DNA from: Klebsiella africana
GTDB lineage: Bacteria > Pseudomonadota > Gammaproteobacteria > Enterobacterales > Enterobacteriaceae
Reading direction: 5' to 3'
Assembly (NCBI RefSeq): GCF_020526085.1
Contig: NZ_CP084874.1
Span: 3,596,001-3,660,000 of the forward strand
DNA length: 64,000 nt
Numbering within the stretch: the stretch's first letter is position 1; the number at the start of each line of letters is the position of its first letter. The notes under the pieces are model-generated. The model was not told the DNA's origin. It worked only from the letters and a program-made list of their open reading frames with translations, and searched no databases. Shown piece by piece: positions 50,684-61,055 of this stretch. The translations under genes and the position numbers were made by a program.

Positions 50684-52097
50684 TCCCTTTTCTGGCGGCC
50701 TCCCAGGCCGCCAGCGTCTCCTGCCGCGCCTGTTTGTGATCGACCATCGGGCGCGGATAATCCAGTTTGATCCCTTGTTTATCCGCCCACACCCACGGCT
50801 GATGCAGCGCCTTCTCCGGCACCTTTGCCAGCTCAGGCAGCCAGCGACGCATAAACACCCCCTGCTTATCAAACTTCTCGCCCTGGGTGGTGGGATTAAA
50901 TATGCGGAAATAGGGCGCGGCGTCGGTGCCGGTCGAGGCTGCCCACTGCCAGCCACCGTTGTTCGCCGCCAGGTCGCCATCAATCAGTTGGCTCATGAAA
51001 TAACGCTCCCCTGCCCGCCAGTCGAGGCGCAGATCCTTCGTCAGGAAACTGGCGACAATCATACGCAGCCGGTTATGCATCCAGCCGGTGGCGTTAAGCT
51101 GGCGCATCGCGGCATCGACAATCGGAAAGCCGGTCTCCCCGCGCTGCCAGGCCTGCAGGACGGCCTCATCTTCACGCCAGGCGACCTTATCGGTCCATGC
51201 GATAAACGGGCGTCCTTTACAGAGTTTCGGATAGTAAACCATCAGATGGCGGTAAAACTCGCGCCAGATCAGCTCATTAAGCCAGGTGGCGCCGGCCCCG
51301 CCGTCCAGCGCATTCGGGTGCTCCGCCAGCAGACGATGCAGGCACTGGCGTGGCGACAGCACGCCGATGGCCAGGCAGGGCGACAGGCGACTGGTCCCTT
51401 CCACGGCCGGGAAGTCGCGCTGCTCCTCATAATCCGCCGCCGCTTGCTGACAAAACGCCCGCAGTCGCGCCAGCGCCGTTTTTTCATCCGCGGCGAACAG
51501 CAGCCCATCGAACGGCGTTTGCGGGTAGTTAAGCTCCGGCACCGACGGCGCCTGGCGGGCAGGCGCCTGGCGCGGCTTCGGGGCTGCCACGCACGCCGGC
51601 AGCCCGTCCCGCAGACGGCGAATAAACGCATTCTTAAACGGGGTGAAGACTTTATACATTTCGCCGCCACCGGTCAGTACGCTGCCGGGCGGCAACAGTA
51701 CGCTGTCGTCAAAGCCCTGGCAAATCACCTCGCGCAAGGTGTTCTCTACGGCGGCATCGCGCTGGCGTTCATTGAATTCGTACTGATAGTTGTAGAACAG
51801 GTGACTGACCTGATGCTGCTGGCAGAAATGGGCCAGCCGCTCGACGCTGGCGGTAAAATCGTCCGCCTCTTCTACCCACAGCGGTATGCCCCGTTCCGCC
51901 AGCGCGGCATGCAGACTCTGTAAATGGCTGGCGATAAACGCAGCCTGCCGTGGCGCCAGGTGATGCTCGCGCCACTGCCCTGGGGTGGCGATATACAGCG
52001 CCAGCACCTGCGCCTGCGGATCGCGGCAGGCGGCGGCCAGCGCCAGGTTATCGTGAATACGTAAATCCGTGCGTAACCAGACCAGATGGGTGGCCAT
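50655..52097 (-). CDS. phrB: Class I CPD photolyase
   Basis: 480 residues from ATG 52097 ([17 protein letters not shown]), slightly longer than E. coli because of an extended C-terminal tail that runs into the dtpD 3' end. N-terminal Rossmann/MTHF domain with [18 protein letters not shown] domain with [40 protein letters not shown] and [20 protein letters not shown]. It repairs cyclobutane pyrimidine dimers using blue light. Confidence 0.95.
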   Translation of the reverse strand: MATHLVWLRTDLRIHDNLALAAACRDPQAQVLALYIATPGQWREHHLAPRQAAFIASHLQSLHAALAERGIPLWVEEADDFTASVERLAHFCQQHQVSHLFYNYQYEFNERQRDAAVENTLREVICQGFDDSVLLPPGSVLTGGGEMYKVFTPFKNAFIRRLRDGLPACVAAPKPRQAPARQAPSVPELNYPQTPFDGLLFAADEKTALARLRAFCQQAAADYEEQRDFPAVEGTSRLSPCLAIGVLSPRQCLHRLLAEHPNALDGGAGATWLNELIWREFYRHLMVYYPKLCKGRPFIAWTDKVAWREDEAVLQAWQRGETGFPIVDAAMRQLNATGWMHNRLRMIVASFLTKDLRLDWRAGERYFMSQLIDGDLAANNGGWQWAASTGTDAAPYFRIFNPTTQGEKFDKQGVFMRRWLPELAKVPEKALHQPWVWADKQGIKLDYPRPMVDHKQARQETLAAWEAARKGITPPPDGGS

Positions 52098-52224
52098 ATC
52101 ACTCCTCATTATCCGTCAGCAATACTCATCTCATGATCTAAGCCGGCAAAAATAGCGCGCTCCGGCAAAATAAGCACCTGCCAATTCCGTTGCGGCGCAT
52201 GAAAACGAGTGTAGACAAGCGACG

Positions 52225-52257
52225 AAAAAAAACCGCCGGGGGCAACCCGGCGGTTTT
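52225..52257 (-). terminator. Terminator after ybfA
   Basis: AAAACCGCCGGG (52229-52240) and CCCGGCGGTTTT (52246-52257) form a 12-bp stem; on the minus strand a U8 run follows. It lies between ybfA and phrB. Confidence 0.88.
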
Positions 52258-52281
52258 CTTATTTTCTTCGTAGCAGGACGA

Positions 52282-52488
52282 TTAATAGAAATCGTGAGCG
52301 GCTTTTTCCGCCTGCGCCATCCATACCGGCTGCTCGCTGGTTTTCGACCACACCCGGTGCAGCCAGCTGTAGTAGCGGGCGCGATCTTTCCAGAACAGCA
52401 TCACCGGCAGCGCCACGACGCCAGCCACGACGGCGAAAGCACGACGCAGCAAAATAATATGAGCAGGATAAGCTTTGTACAACGCCAT
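52282..52488 (-). CDS. ybfA: YbfA, small membrane protein of unknown function
   Basis: 68 residues from ATG 52488, with an AAGGGGAGAG ribosome-binding site; a second ATG follows immediately. One hydrophobic helix ([21 protein letters not shown]) then a conserved [19 protein letters not shown] tail. Matches E. coli YbfA (DUF2517), which also sits upstream of kdp. Divergent from kdpF; the function is unknown. Confidence 0.88.
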   Translation of the reverse strand: MALYKAYPAHIILLRRAFAVVAGVVALPVMLFWKDRARYYSWLHRVWSKTSEQPVWMAQAEKAAHDFY

Positions 52489-52694
52489 CATTTCTCTCCC
52501 CTTTATCAGGCCGGCAAGCAGCGCCGGTAAAATTAACATGTTTGTCTGAGCAAAATAGTACCGCGTTGGTTGTAATTTTACTACTCATCCGACCACTAAA
52601 AAACACGTAGTTATACTTAATTTACATTCATCACGTAAATTAGTTACAAAAAAGTTAAATTAATACTAACCATCAGTTAATTTGTGCCTTTGTC

Positions 52695-52716
52695 ATTTTT
52701 ATACTTTTTTTACACC
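52695..52716 (+). promoter_or_regulatory. KdpE binding site upstream of kdpF
   Basis: The T-rich segment ATTTTTATACTTTTTTTACA followed by CC matches what I recall of the KdpE-protected sequence of E. coli kdpFABC, 81 bp before the kdpF start. The remaining 308-bp ybfA-kdpF gap is AT-rich and shows no other site I can name. Confidence 0.75.
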
Positions 52717-52796
52717 GCGCCCGCCGATTTTTGCGAAATCTTTGCGCCGTAATTTCTATTCTCCTGGTAAATCAAAAAGACACCCGGAGGTGGATT

Positions 52797-52886
52797 GTGA
52801 CTGCAGGCGTACTCACTGGCGTTGGGCTGGTGTTCCTGTTACTGGCTTATCTGGTTTATGCCTTGATACATGCGGAGGCATTCTGA
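52797..52886 (+). CDS. kdpF: KdpF, small stabilising subunit of the Kdp potassium pump
   Basis: 29 residues from a GTG start with a strong GGAGG site: [20 protein letters not shown], then YALIHAEAF. One membrane helix. It stabilises KdpABC in the membrane. The TGA overlaps the kdpA ATG (TGATG). Below the size limit of most gene callers. Confidence 0.93.
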   Translation: MTAGVLTGVGLVFLLLAYLVYALIHAEAF

Positions 52887-54565
52887 TGGCCGCCCAGGGA
52901 TTTTTATTATTAGCCAGCTACCTGCTGGTATTGCTGGTGCTGGCGCGCCCGCTGGGGGCGTGTCTGGCGAGAATGGTGAACGATATCCCGCTTCCCGGCC
53001 TGGCCGGCATCGAGCGCGTCCTGTGGCGGGTGGCCGGGATCCGCGCCGAGGAAATGGGGTGGCTGCAATATTTGCTGGCGATCCTGCTGTTTAACGCCCT
53101 TGGTGGTCTGGCGCTGTTTGCCCTGCTGATGCTCCAAGGCGTGCTGCCGTTTAACCCGCAGCATCTGCCAGGGTTATCATGGGATCTGGCGCTCAACACG
53201 GCGGTCAGCTTTGTCAGCAATACCAACTGGCAGGCTTACGCCGGCGAAAGCACCATGAGCTATCTCAGCCAGATGGTCGGCCTGACGGTGCAAAATTTCC
53301 TCTCCGCCGCCACCGGGATCGCCGTGGTCTTCGCCCTGACCCGCGCCTTTGCCCGGCAGAAAATGTCGACCCTTGGCAATGCCTGGGTCGACCTGACGCG
53401 TATTACCCTGTGGCTGCTGCTGCCGCTCTCCCTGCTGGTGGCCCTGTTCTTTATTCAGCAGGGTGTGCCGCAGAATCTGCTGGCCTACCAACCCCTGACC
53501 ACCCTCGAGGGGGCGCACCAGCTGTTGCCGATGGGGCCTGTCGCCTCGCAGGAAGCGATTAAGCTGCTGGGCACCAACGGCGGCGGTTTCTTTAACGCCA
53601 ACTCCGCTCACCCGTTTGAAAACCCAACCGCGCTGACCAATCTCGTGCAGATGCTGGCGATCTTCCTGATCCCGGCGGCGCTGTGCTTCGCCTTCGGCGA
53701 GGTGGTGAGCGATCGACGTCAGGGACGCGCCATCCTGTGGGCAATGACGCTGATCTTTATCCTCTGCGTCGCCGTGGTGATGTGGGCGGAAACCCGCGGC
53801 AACCCGCATCTGCTGACGCTGGGCGCCGACAGTAGCCTGAATATGGAAGGTAAAGAGAGCCGCTTCGGTATTCTCGCCAGCAGTCTGTTCGCGGTGATCA
53901 CCACTGCCGCCTCCTGCGGCGCGGTCAACGCCATGCATGACTCCTTCACCGCGCTGGGCGGCATGGTACCGATGTGGCTGATGCAGATTGGCGAAGTGGT
54001 ATTCGGCGGCGTCGGCTCGGGCCTGTACGGCATGCTGCTGTTCGTTATGCTGGCGGTATTTATCGCCGGGCTGATGGTCGGCCGCACCCCGGAGTATCTC
54101 GGGAAGAAAATCGATGTCCGGGAAATGAAAATGATCGCCCTCGCCATTCTGGTCACCCCGACGCTGGTGCTGCTTGGCACGGCGCTGGCGATGATGACCG
54201 ACGCCGGTCGCGCCGGGATGTTTAACCCCGGGCCGCACGGCTTTAGCGAAGTGCTGTACGCCGTCACCTCGGCGGCCAATAACAATGGCAGCGCCTTCGC
54301 TGGCCTGGGTGCGGCGACACCGTTCTGGAACCTGCTGCTGGCGTTCTGCATGCTGGTCGGCCGCTTCGCCGTCATCATTCCGGTAATGGCTATCGCCGGC
54401 TCGCTGGTGGCGAAGAAAATACAGCCTGCCAGCCCCGGTACTCTGGCCACTCACGATGCCCTGTTTATCGGTTTGCTGATCGGCACCGTGCTGCTGGTGG
54501 GCGCCCTGACCTTTATTCCTGCGCTGGCGCTTGGCCCGCTGGCTGAACACTTTTCCTTACTTTGA
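52886..54565 (+). CDS. kdpA: KdpA, potassium-binding subunit of the Kdp ATPase
   Basis: 559 residues from ATG 52886 ([22 protein letters not shown]), translationally coupled to kdpF. Ten or so membrane helices; selectivity-filter segments are seen in [47 protein letters not shown] and [13 protein letters not shown]. It forms the high-affinity K+ channel of the pump. Confidence 0.97.
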   Translation: MAAQGFLLLASYLLVLLVLARPLGACLARMVNDIPLPGLAGIERVLWRVAGIRAEEMGWLQYLLAILLFNALGGLALFALLMLQGVLPFNPQHLPGLSWDLALNTAVSFVSNTNWQAYAGESTMSYLSQMVGLTVQNFLSAATGIAVVFALTRAFARQKMSTLGNAWVDLTRITLWLLLPLSLLVALFFIQQGVPQNLLAYQPLTTLEGAHQLLPMGPVASQEAIKLLGTNGGGFFNANSAHPFENPTALTNLVQMLAIFLIPAALCFAFGEVVSDRRQGRAILWAMTLIFILCVAVVMWAETRGNPHLLTLGADSSLNMEGKESRFGILASSLFAVITTAASCGAVNAMHDSFTALGGMVPMWLMQIGEVVFGGVGSGLYGMLLFVMLAVFIAGLMVGRTPEYLGKKIDVREMKMIALAILVTPTLVLLGTALAMMTDAGRAGMFNPGPHGFSEVLYAVTSAANNNGSAFAGLGAATPFWNLLLAFCMLVGRFAVIIPVMAIAGSLVAKKIQPASPGTLATHDALFIGLLIGTVLLVGALTFIPALALGPLAEHFSLL

Positions 54566-54585
54566 GCGATGCGGAGCACCCTGTT

Positions 54586-56634
54586 ATGAGTCGCAAACAA
54601 TTAGCCCTGCTGGAGCCGACGCTGGTGCGCCAGGCGCTGCTGGATGCCGTGAAAAAACTCAGCCCGATGGTGCAGTGGCGCAATCCGGTGATGTTTATCG
54701 TCTGGGTTGGCAGCCTGTTAACCACCCTGCTGGCGATCGCGATGGCTGGCGGCGCCCTGACCGGTAGCGCCACCTTTACTGCCGCCGTCAGTATCTGGCT
54801 GTGGTTTACCGTGTTGTTCGCCAACTTTGCCGAAGCGATGGCGGAAGGCCGCAGCAAAGCTCAGGCCAACAGCCTGAAAGGGGTGAAAAAAACGGCCTTC
54901 GCCCGCAAACTGCGCGCCCCGCAGCATGACGCGACGGTCGACCACGTGCCGGCGGAAGACCTGCGCAAAGGCGACGTGGTGCTGGTGGAAGCCGGGGATA
55001 TTATCCCCTGCGATGGCGAAGTCATCGAAGGCGGCGCCTCGGTGGACGAAAGCGCCATCACCGGCGAATCTGCCCCGGTGATCCGCGAATCCGGTGGCGA
55101 TTTCGCCTCGGTGACCGGCGGGACGCGCATTCTCTCCGACTGGCTGGTGATCCGTTGCAGCGTCAACCCGGGAGAAACCTTCCTCGACCGGATGATCGCC
55201 ATGGTGGAAGGCGCTCAGCGCCGTAAAACGCCGAACGAGATCGCCCTGACGATCCTGCTGATCGCCCTGACGCTGGTGTTCCTGCTGGCCACCGCCACCA
55301 TCTGGCCGTTCTCGGCGTGGAGCGGCAATGCGGTCAGCGTCACCGTGCTGGTCGCCCTGCTGGTGTGCCTGATCCCGACCACCATCGGCGGGCTGCTGTC
55401 GGCCATTGGTGTCGCCGGAATGAGCCGTATGCTCGGCGCCAACGTGATCGCCACCAGTGGCCGCGCGGTGGAAGCCGCTGGCGACGTCGATGTCCTGCTG
55501 CTGGATAAAACCGGGACCATTACCCTCGGCAATCGCCAGGCCTCCGCCTTCCTGCCGGCGCGCGGCGTGGAAGAGCGAACCCTCGCCGACGCCGCCCAGC
55601 TCTCCTCGCTGGCGGATGAAACCCCTGAGGGGCGCAGCATCGTGGTGCTGGCGAAACAGCGCTTTAACCTGCGCGAACGCGATCTGCAGTCGCTGCACGC
55701 CACCTTTGTCCCCTTTACCGCGCAAACGCGGATGAGCGGCATCAATATCGATCAACGCATGATCCGCAAAGGGTCGGTGGACGCCATTCGCCGCCACGTG
55801 GAGGCCAACGGCGGCCACTTCCCTGCCGATGTCGATAAGCAGGTGGAAGAGGTCGCCCGCCAGGGGGCCACACCGCTGGTGGTCGCCGAAGGGGAAAAGG
55901 TGCTGGGGATTATTGCGCTCAAAGATATCGTCAAAGGCGGTATCAAAGAACGTTTCGCTCAGCTGCGCAAAATGGGTATCAAAACGGTGATGATCACCGG
56001 CGATAACCGCCTGACCGCCGCGGCGATCGCCGCCGAGGCCGGCGTCGATGATTTCCTCGCCGAAGCGACGCCGGAAGCCAAGCTGGCCTTGATCCGCCAG
56101 TATCAGTCGGAAGGTCGGCTGGTGGCGATGACCGGCGACGGCACCAACGACGCGCCCGCGCTGGCTCAGGCCGACGTGGCGGTGGCCATGAACTCTGGCA
56201 CCCAGGCAGCGAAAGAAGCGGGCAACATGGTCGATCTGGATTCCAACCCTACCAAGCTGATTGAGGTGGTCCATATCGGCAAACAGATGTTAATGACGCG
56301 CGGCTCGCTGACCACCTTCAGTATTGCCAACGACGTGGCGAAATATTTTGCCATTATTCCGGCAGCATTTGCCGCAGTTTATCCCCAGCTGGCCATGCTG
56401 AACGTGATGGGCCTGCATTCGCCCTCGTCGGCGATCCTCAGCGCCGTTATCTTCAACGCGCTGATCATCGTCTTCCTGATCCCGCTGGCCCTGAAAGGCG
56501 TCAGCTATCGCCCGCTCTCCGCCTCGGCGATGCTACGCCGCAACCTGTGGATCTACGGCCTCGGCGGTCTGCTGGTGCCCTTTATCGGTATTAAAGCCAT
56601 CGACCTACTGCTGACCCTGAGCGGTCTGGTGTGA
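54586..56634 (+). CDS. kdpB: KdpB, P-type ATPase subunit of the Kdp pump
   Basis: 682 residues from ATG 54586 ([18 protein letters not shown]). Phosphorylated Asp307 in [10 protein letters not shown], actuator motif TGESAP, hinge [21 protein letters not shown], and the inhibitory-phosphorylation TGES Ser162 region are present. It hydrolyses ATP to drive K+ uptake through KdpA. 20 bp after kdpA. Confidence 0.97.
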   Translation: MSRKQLALLEPTLVRQALLDAVKKLSPMVQWRNPVMFIVWVGSLLTTLLAIAMAGGALTGSATFTAAVSIWLWFTVLFANFAEAMAEGRSKAQANSLKGVKKTAFARKLRAPQHDATVDHVPAEDLRKGDVVLVEAGDIIPCDGEVIEGGASVDESAITGESAPVIRESGGDFASVTGGTRILSDWLVIRCSVNPGETFLDRMIAMVEGAQRRKTPNEIALTILLIALTLVFLLATATIWPFSAWSGNAVSVTVLVALLVCLIPTTIGGLLSAIGVAGMSRMLGANVIATSGRAVEAAGDVDVLLLDKTGTITLGNRQASAFLPARGVEERTLADAAQLSSLADETPEGRSIVVLAKQRFNLRERDLQSLHATFVPFTAQTRMSGINIDQRMIRKGSVDAIRRHVEANGGHFPADVDKQVEEVARQGATPLVVAEGEKVLGIIALKDIVKGGIKERFAQLRKMGIKTVMITGDNRLTAAAIAAEAGVDDFLAEATPEAKLALIRQYQSEGRLVAMTGDGTNDAPALAQADVAVAMNSGTQAAKEAGNMVDLDSNPTKLIEVVHIGKQMLMTRGSLTTFSIANDVAKYFAIIPAAFAAVYPQLAMLNVMGLHSPSSAILSAVIFNALIIVFLIPLALKGVSYRPLSASAMLRRNLWIYGLGGLLVPFIGIKAIDLLLTLSGLV

Positions 56635-56644
56635 GGAAATCACT

Positions 56645-57220
56645 ATGTCATTAATTCGTCCAGCACTTGTGCTATTTATTCTGTTAACGCTGCTCACCGG
56701 CGGCGTCTATCCTCTGCTTACCACCAGCCTGGGGCAATGGTGGTTTAACCCGCAGGCCAACGGCTCGCTGATCCGCCTGAACGGTGAAGTGCGCGGCTCG
56801 GCGCTGATTGGTCAGAACTTTACTGCCGCAGGCTATTTCCAGGGCCGCCCGTCGGCCACCGCTGAGACGGCGGATAATCCTATGGCCTCAGGCGGCAGCA
56901 ATCTTGCCGCCAGCAACCCGGCGCTGGATAAAGCGGTGAGCGAGCGCGTACAGGCGCTGCGCGCCGCCAACCCGGACGCCGACCCGCAGGTGCCGGTCGA
57001 GCTGGTCACCACCTCGGCGAGCGGTCTCGATAACAACCTGACTCCGGCCGCCGCGCTGTGGCAGGTCCCCCGGGTGGCTAAAGCGCGCCAGCTGAGCGTT
57101 GAGCAGGTAACCCAGTTGGTGAATCAGGCCACACAAATCCCGCTGCTAAGCTTCCTTGGTCAGCCGGTGGTGAATATACTGCAACTCAATATGGCGCTGG
57201 ATGCCCTGAAGGATAAGTAA
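56645..57220 (+). CDS. kdpC: KdpC, periplasmic-facing subunit of the Kdp pump
   Basis: 191 residues: one N-terminal membrane helix (about 7-28, [18 protein letters not shown]) and a soluble domain with [17 protein letters not shown] and [14 protein letters not shown]. It contacts the KdpA entrance. 10 bp after kdpB; its TAA directly precedes the kdpD ATG. Confidence 0.96.
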   Translation: MSLIRPALVLFILLTLLTGGVYPLLTTSLGQWWFNPQANGSLIRLNGEVRGSALIGQNFTAAGYFQGRPSATAETADNPMASGGSNLAASNPALDKAVSERVQALRAANPDADPQVPVELVTTSASGLDNNLTPAAALWQVPRVAKARQLSVEQVTQLVNQATQIPLLSFLGQPVVNILQLNMALDALKDK

Positions 57221-59908
57221 ATGAGTGACGAGCCGCTGCGCCCGGACCCTGACCGCCTGCTGCAGCACACCGCCGCCCCGCATCGCGGCAAACTGAAAGT
57301 GTTCTTTGGCGCCTGCGCCGGGGTGGGGAAAACCTGGGCGATGCTGGCGGAAGCGCAGCGGCTGCGCGCCCAGGGGCTGGATATTCTGATTGGTGTGGCG
57401 GAGACCCACGGCCGAAAAGAGACCGCCGCGATGCTGCAGGGCCTGAGCACCCTGCCGCCGCGGCGGCTTGCCCATCGCGGGCGGTACGTCTATGAGTTCG
57501 ATCTCGACGCCGCCCTCGCCCGCCGTCCGGCGCTGATTCTGGTGGATGAGCTGGCGCACAGCAATGCGCCCGGCTCTCGCCATCCAAAGCGCTGGCAGGA
57601 TGTGGATGAACTGCTGGAGGCCGGAATAGATGTTTTCACTACCGTTAACGTCCAGCATCTGGAAAGCCTGAATGACGTCGTCAGCGGGATCACCGGCGTG
57701 CAGGTGCGGGAGACCGTCCCCGATCCCTTCTTTGACGCCGCGGACGACGTGGTGTTGGTGGATCTCCCCCCTGACGATCTGCGCCAGCGGCTCAATGAGG
57801 GCAAAGTCTACATCGGCGGCCAGGCTGAGCGCGCTATCGAAAACTTTTTCCGCAAGGGCAACCTGATTGCGCTGCGCGAGCTGGCTCTGCGCCGCACCGC
57901 CGACCGCGTCGATGAGCAAATGCGCGCCTGGCGCGACCGCCAGGGCCAGGAGAAAGTCTGGCACACCCGCGATGCGATCCTGCTCTGTATCGGGCACAAC
58001 ACCGGCAGCGAAAAGCTGGTGCGCGCCGCCGCCCGGCTCGCCGCCCGCCTGGGCAGCGTCTGGCATGCAGTGTATGTCGAGACCCCTTCCCTGCACCGGC
58101 TGCCGGAAGCCCGGCGGCGGGCTATTCTCGCCGCGCTGCGTCTGGCCCAGGAGCTGGGCGCCGAAACCGCCACCCTCTCCGACCCGTCGGAAGAGAAAGC
58201 GGTCCTCCATTACGCCCGCGAACATAACCTCGGCAAAATCGTCATCGGCCGCCAGCGCAAACGCCGCTGGTGGGATCGCAGCGGCTTCGCCGACCGTCTG
58301 GCTCGCCATGCGCCGGACCTCGATCTGGTGGTGATCGCCCTCGATGAAAAACCGTCCCCCCTCCCTGCGCGGGCCAACGACAGCCGTACGGCGCTGGAAA
58401 AATGGCGACTGCAGCTGCAGGGCTGCGCGGTGGCGGTGGCGCTGTGCGCCATCATTACCCTGGTGGCCATGCAGTGGTTGATGGCTTTCGAAGCCGCCAA
58501 CCTGGTGATGCTCTATCTGCTGGGGGTGGTGATCATCGCCCTGGTCTATGGTCGCTGGCCGTCGGTGCTGGCGACGGTGATCAACGTTATTAGCTTCGAT
58601 CTCTTTTTTGTCGCTCCGCGCGGGACGCTGGCGGTGTCGGATGTCCAGTATCTGCTCACCTTCGGCGTGATGCTCACCGTGGGCCTGCTTATTGGTAACC
58701 TCACCGCCGGCGTGCGCTACCAGGCGCGGGTGGCGCGCTACCGTGAACGCCGTACCCGTCATCTGTATGAGATGTCTAAAGCGCTGGCGGTGGGTCGTAG
58801 CCAGCAGGATATCGCCACCACCAGCGAGCGGTTTATCGCCTCCACCTTTCAGGCCCGCAGCCAGCTGCTGCTGCCGGACGCCCAGGGAAAACTGCTGCCC
58901 TTAACCCACCAGCCAGGGCTGACCCCGTGGGATGATGCTATCGCCCGCTGGAGCTTTGATAAGGGCCAACCTGCCGGCGCCGGCACCGATACCCTGCCCG
59001 GCGTGCCCTATCAGATCTTGCCCCTGAAGAGCGCCGCCCGCACCTGGGGGCTATTGGTGGTGGAACCGGAGAATTTGCGCCAGCTGATGATCCCAGAGCA
59101 GCAGCGGCTGCTGGAAACCTTCACCCTGCTGGTGGCCAGCGCCCTGGAGCGCCTCACCCTGACCGCCAGCGAAGAGCAGGCCCGGCTGACCAGCGAGCGT
59201 GAAAGTCTGCGGAACTCGCTGCTCGCTGCGCTGTCACACGATCTGCGAACCCCGCTAACCGTGCTGTTTGGCCAGGCGGAAATCCTGACCCTCGACCTGG
59301 CCAGCGAAGGTTCAAAACATGCTCCGCAGGCCAACGAAATTCGCCAGCATGTGCTCAACACCACCCGGCTGGTGAACAACCTGTTGGATATGGCGCGGAT
59401 ACAGTCCGGCGGCTTTAATCTGCATAAGGAGTGGCTGACGCTGGAGGAAGTGGTCGGCAGCGCGCTGCGCATGCTCGAACCGAGCCTTGGTGGCCAGCAC
59501 ATTCAGCTGGATTTACCCGATCCCCTCCAGCTGGTGCATGTCGATGGGCCGCTGTTCGAGCGGGTGCTGATCAACCTGCTGGAAAATGCCCATAAGTATG
59601 CCGGCGCCCGGGCGGAGATCGGCATCCGCGCCGAGGCGGACGCCAAACAGCTGTCGCTGGAAGTCTGGGATAGTGGTCCGGGGATCCCGGCGGGCCAGGA
59701 ACAGGCTATCTTTGATAAATTCGCCCGCGGCAATAAAGAGTCGGCGATCCCTGGCGTCGGGCTGGGCCTTGCCATCTGTCAGGCCATCGTCGATGTCCAC
59801 GGCGGGACCATCTCCGCCAGTAACCGGCCCGAGGGCGGCGCCTCTTTCCGTGTTACACTGCCGCGAGAAGCGCCCCCTGAACTGGAAGAGTTACCTGAGG
59901 AATTGTGA
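57221..59908 (+). CDS. kdpD: KdpD, sensor histidine kinase for potassium limitation
   Basis: 895 residues. N-terminal KdpD domain with Walker A GACAGVGKTWAML (about 30-42), a USP-like domain (about 250-370) ending near DLVVIALDEKPSPL, four membrane helices (about 400-500), a GAF-like region, then the kinase. Phosphorylated His673 lies in ALSHDLRTPLTVL; N, G1 and G2 boxes are NLLENAHKYAG, WDSGPGIP and GVGLGL. It activates KdpE when K+ is low or osmolarity is high. Confidence 0.97.
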   Translation: MSDEPLRPDPDRLLQHTAAPHRGKLKVFFGACAGVGKTWAMLAEAQRLRAQGLDILIGVAETHGRKETAAMLQGLSTLPPRRLAHRGRYVYEFDLDAALARRPALILVDELAHSNAPGSRHPKRWQDVDELLEAGIDVFTTVNVQHLESLNDVVSGITGVQVRETVPDPFFDAADDVVLVDLPPDDLRQRLNEGKVYIGGQAERAIENFFRKGNLIALRELALRRTADRVDEQMRAWRDRQGQEKVWHTRDAILLCIGHNTGSEKLVRAAARLAARLGSVWHAVYVETPSLHRLPEARRRAILAALRLAQELGAETATLSDPSEEKAVLHYAREHNLGKIVIGRQRKRRWWDRSGFADRLARHAPDLDLVVIALDEKPSPLPARANDSRTALEKWRLQLQGCAVAVALCAIITLVAMQWLMAFEAANLVMLYLLGVVIIALVYGRWPSVLATVINVISFDLFFVAPRGTLAVSDVQYLLTFGVMLTVGLLIGNLTAGVRYQARVARYRERRTRHLYEMSKALAVGRSQQDIATTSERFIASTFQARSQLLLPDAQGKLLPLTHQPGLTPWDDAIARWSFDKGQPAGAGTDTLPGVPYQILPLKSAARTWGLLVVEPENLRQLMIPEQQRLLETFTLLVASALERLTLTASEEQARLTSERESLRNSLLAALSHDLRTPLTVLFGQAEILTLDLASEGSKHAPQANEIRQHVLNTTRLVNNLLDMARIQSGGFNLHKEWLTLEEVVGSALRMLEPSLGGQHIQLDLPDPLQLVHVDGPLFERVLINLLENAHKYAGARAEIGIRAEADAKQLSLEVWDSGPGIPAGQEQAIFDKFARGNKESAIPGVGLGLAICQAIVDVHGGTISASNRPEGGASFRVTLPREAPPELEELPEEL

Positions 59909-60582
59909 TCAACGTTCTGATTATCGAAGACGAACACGCTATCCGTCGCTTTCTGCGCACCGCGCTGGAAGCTGACGGCATGCGCGTATTTGAAGCAGAA
60001 ACCCTGCAGCGTGGGCTGATCGAAGCTGCTACCCGTAAGCCAGACCTCGCGATCCTCGATCTGGGCCTGCCGGATGGTGACGGCATTGATTTTATTCGCG
60101 ACCTGCGTCAGTGGAGCAAGATGCCGATCATCGTCCTGTCAGCGCGTAGCGAAGAGCATGACAAAATTGCCGCCCTGGATGCCGGCGCCGACGACTACTT
60201 AAGTAAACCCTTTGGTATCGGCGAGCTGCAGGCCCGCCTGCGTGTCGCGCTGCGTCGCCACGGCGCGGCGCAGGCCGACGAGCCGGTGGTGCGTTTTGCC
60301 GACCTGGAGGTCAATATCCCCGCACGCCGTATTCTGCGCGGCAGCGAAGAGATCCACCTGACGCCCATCGAGTTTCGCCTGCTGGCGGCGCTATTGAATA
60401 ATCCCGGCAAAGTGCTTACCCAGCGTCAGCTGCTGAATCAGGTATGGGGGCCTAATGCCGTGGAGCACAGTCACTATCTGCGGATCTACATGGGTCATCT
60501 GCGACAAAAGCTGGAGGCCGATCCGGCACGGCCGCAGCATTTGCTGACCGAAACCGGCATTGGCTATCGCTTTATGCCCTGA
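59905..60582 (+). CDS. kdpE: KdpE, response regulator of the kdp operon
   Basis: 225 residues from a GTG start overlapping the kdpD TGA (GTGA). Receiver domain with acidic pocket IIEDEH, phosphorylated Asp52 in ILDLGLPDGDG, and Lys in LSKPF. OmpR-type winged helix with LTPIEFRLLAALLNN and HYLRIYMGHLRQKLE. It activates kdpFABC. Its last 19 bp overlap a convergent frame on the other strand. Confidence 0.96.
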   Translation: MINVLIIEDEHAIRRFLRTALEADGMRVFEAETLQRGLIEAATRKPDLAILDLGLPDGDGIDFIRDLRQWSKMPIIVLSARSEEHDKIAALDAGADDYLSKPFGIGELQARLRVALRRHGAAQADEPVVRFADLEVNIPARRILRGSEEIHLTPIEFRLLAALLNNPGKVLTQRQLLNQVWGPNAVEHSHYLRIYMGHLRQKLEADPARPQHLLTETGIGYRFMP

Positions 60583-61001
60583 ATCCCGCCTCTGCAGTAC
60601 CAGAGGCTGGCGATTTTCAGCCCTTCAGAGAGCAGCAGAAAACCGGCCAGGATCGCTACATGCCTGACGCCAGCAGCCTGAATCAGCCACAGCCCCAGCG
60701 ACAGCGAAGGCTGCATAAACACCAGCCTGAGCGGCGCCTGCGCCCAGGCCAGCCACAGCGCATAGCGGCTCTGACGAAAAAAGAGGATCATCGACAGCGG
60801 GATGCTGATAATCAGCAGAACATTCAGCGGATAGAGCCAGACCGCCGCGGAGCCCCAGGTATGTAACAGCTGGAGATAAGCCAGCAGGTCGTCGTAGAAA
60901 GGGAGGCGGCGGTGGGAAATATTCCACCATAAAAATTGCAGGACGAAAAAGAGATCCATCCACGCCCAGAACAAAAACAGGGACTTCCGTTGTATTTTCA
61001 T
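60564..61001 (-). CDS. Uncharacterised four-helix membrane protein between kdpE and pgm
   Basis: 145 residues with about four hydrophobic segments (near 8-25, 50-75, 80-100 and 108-130) and short charged loops (ISHRRLPFYDDLLAY, FFRQSRYALWLAWAQ). The N-terminus KIQRKS and C-terminal GIQGIKR are basic, suggesting cytoplasmic ends. I do not recognise the family. It is followed by pgm on the same strand upstream (pgm stop at 61056), so it may be read from pgm only if the pgm terminator leaks. No function is proposed. The E. coli gap here holds speF-potE instead. Confidence 0.7.
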   Translation of the reverse strand: MKIQRKSLFLFWAWMDLFFVLQFLWWNISHRRLPFYDDLLAYLQLLHTWGSAAVWLYPLNVLLIISIPLSMILFFRQSRYALWLAWAQAPLRLVFMQPSLSLGLWLIQAAGVRHVAILAGFLLLSEGLKIASLWYCRGGIQGIKR

Positions 61002-61012
61002 CGCTATCCTTG

Positions 61013-61043
61013 CGAAAAAAATCAGGCCCGCAAGGGGCCTGAT
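61013..61043 (-). terminator. Terminator of pgm
   Basis: ATCAGGCC (61021-61028) and GGCCTGAT (61036-61043) form the stem; on the minus strand it is followed by U7 (61014-61020). Confidence 0.88.
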
Positions 61044-61055
61044 GATAGTGCGTGG

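Noticed and set aside
53177..54550. 457-residue frame antisense to kdpA, and similar long antisense frames over kdpB, kdpD, sdhA and sucA
   Set aside because: They shadow well-recognised genes on the other strand, are low in complexity (His/Gln/Arg-rich) and arise from GC-rich third-position bias.
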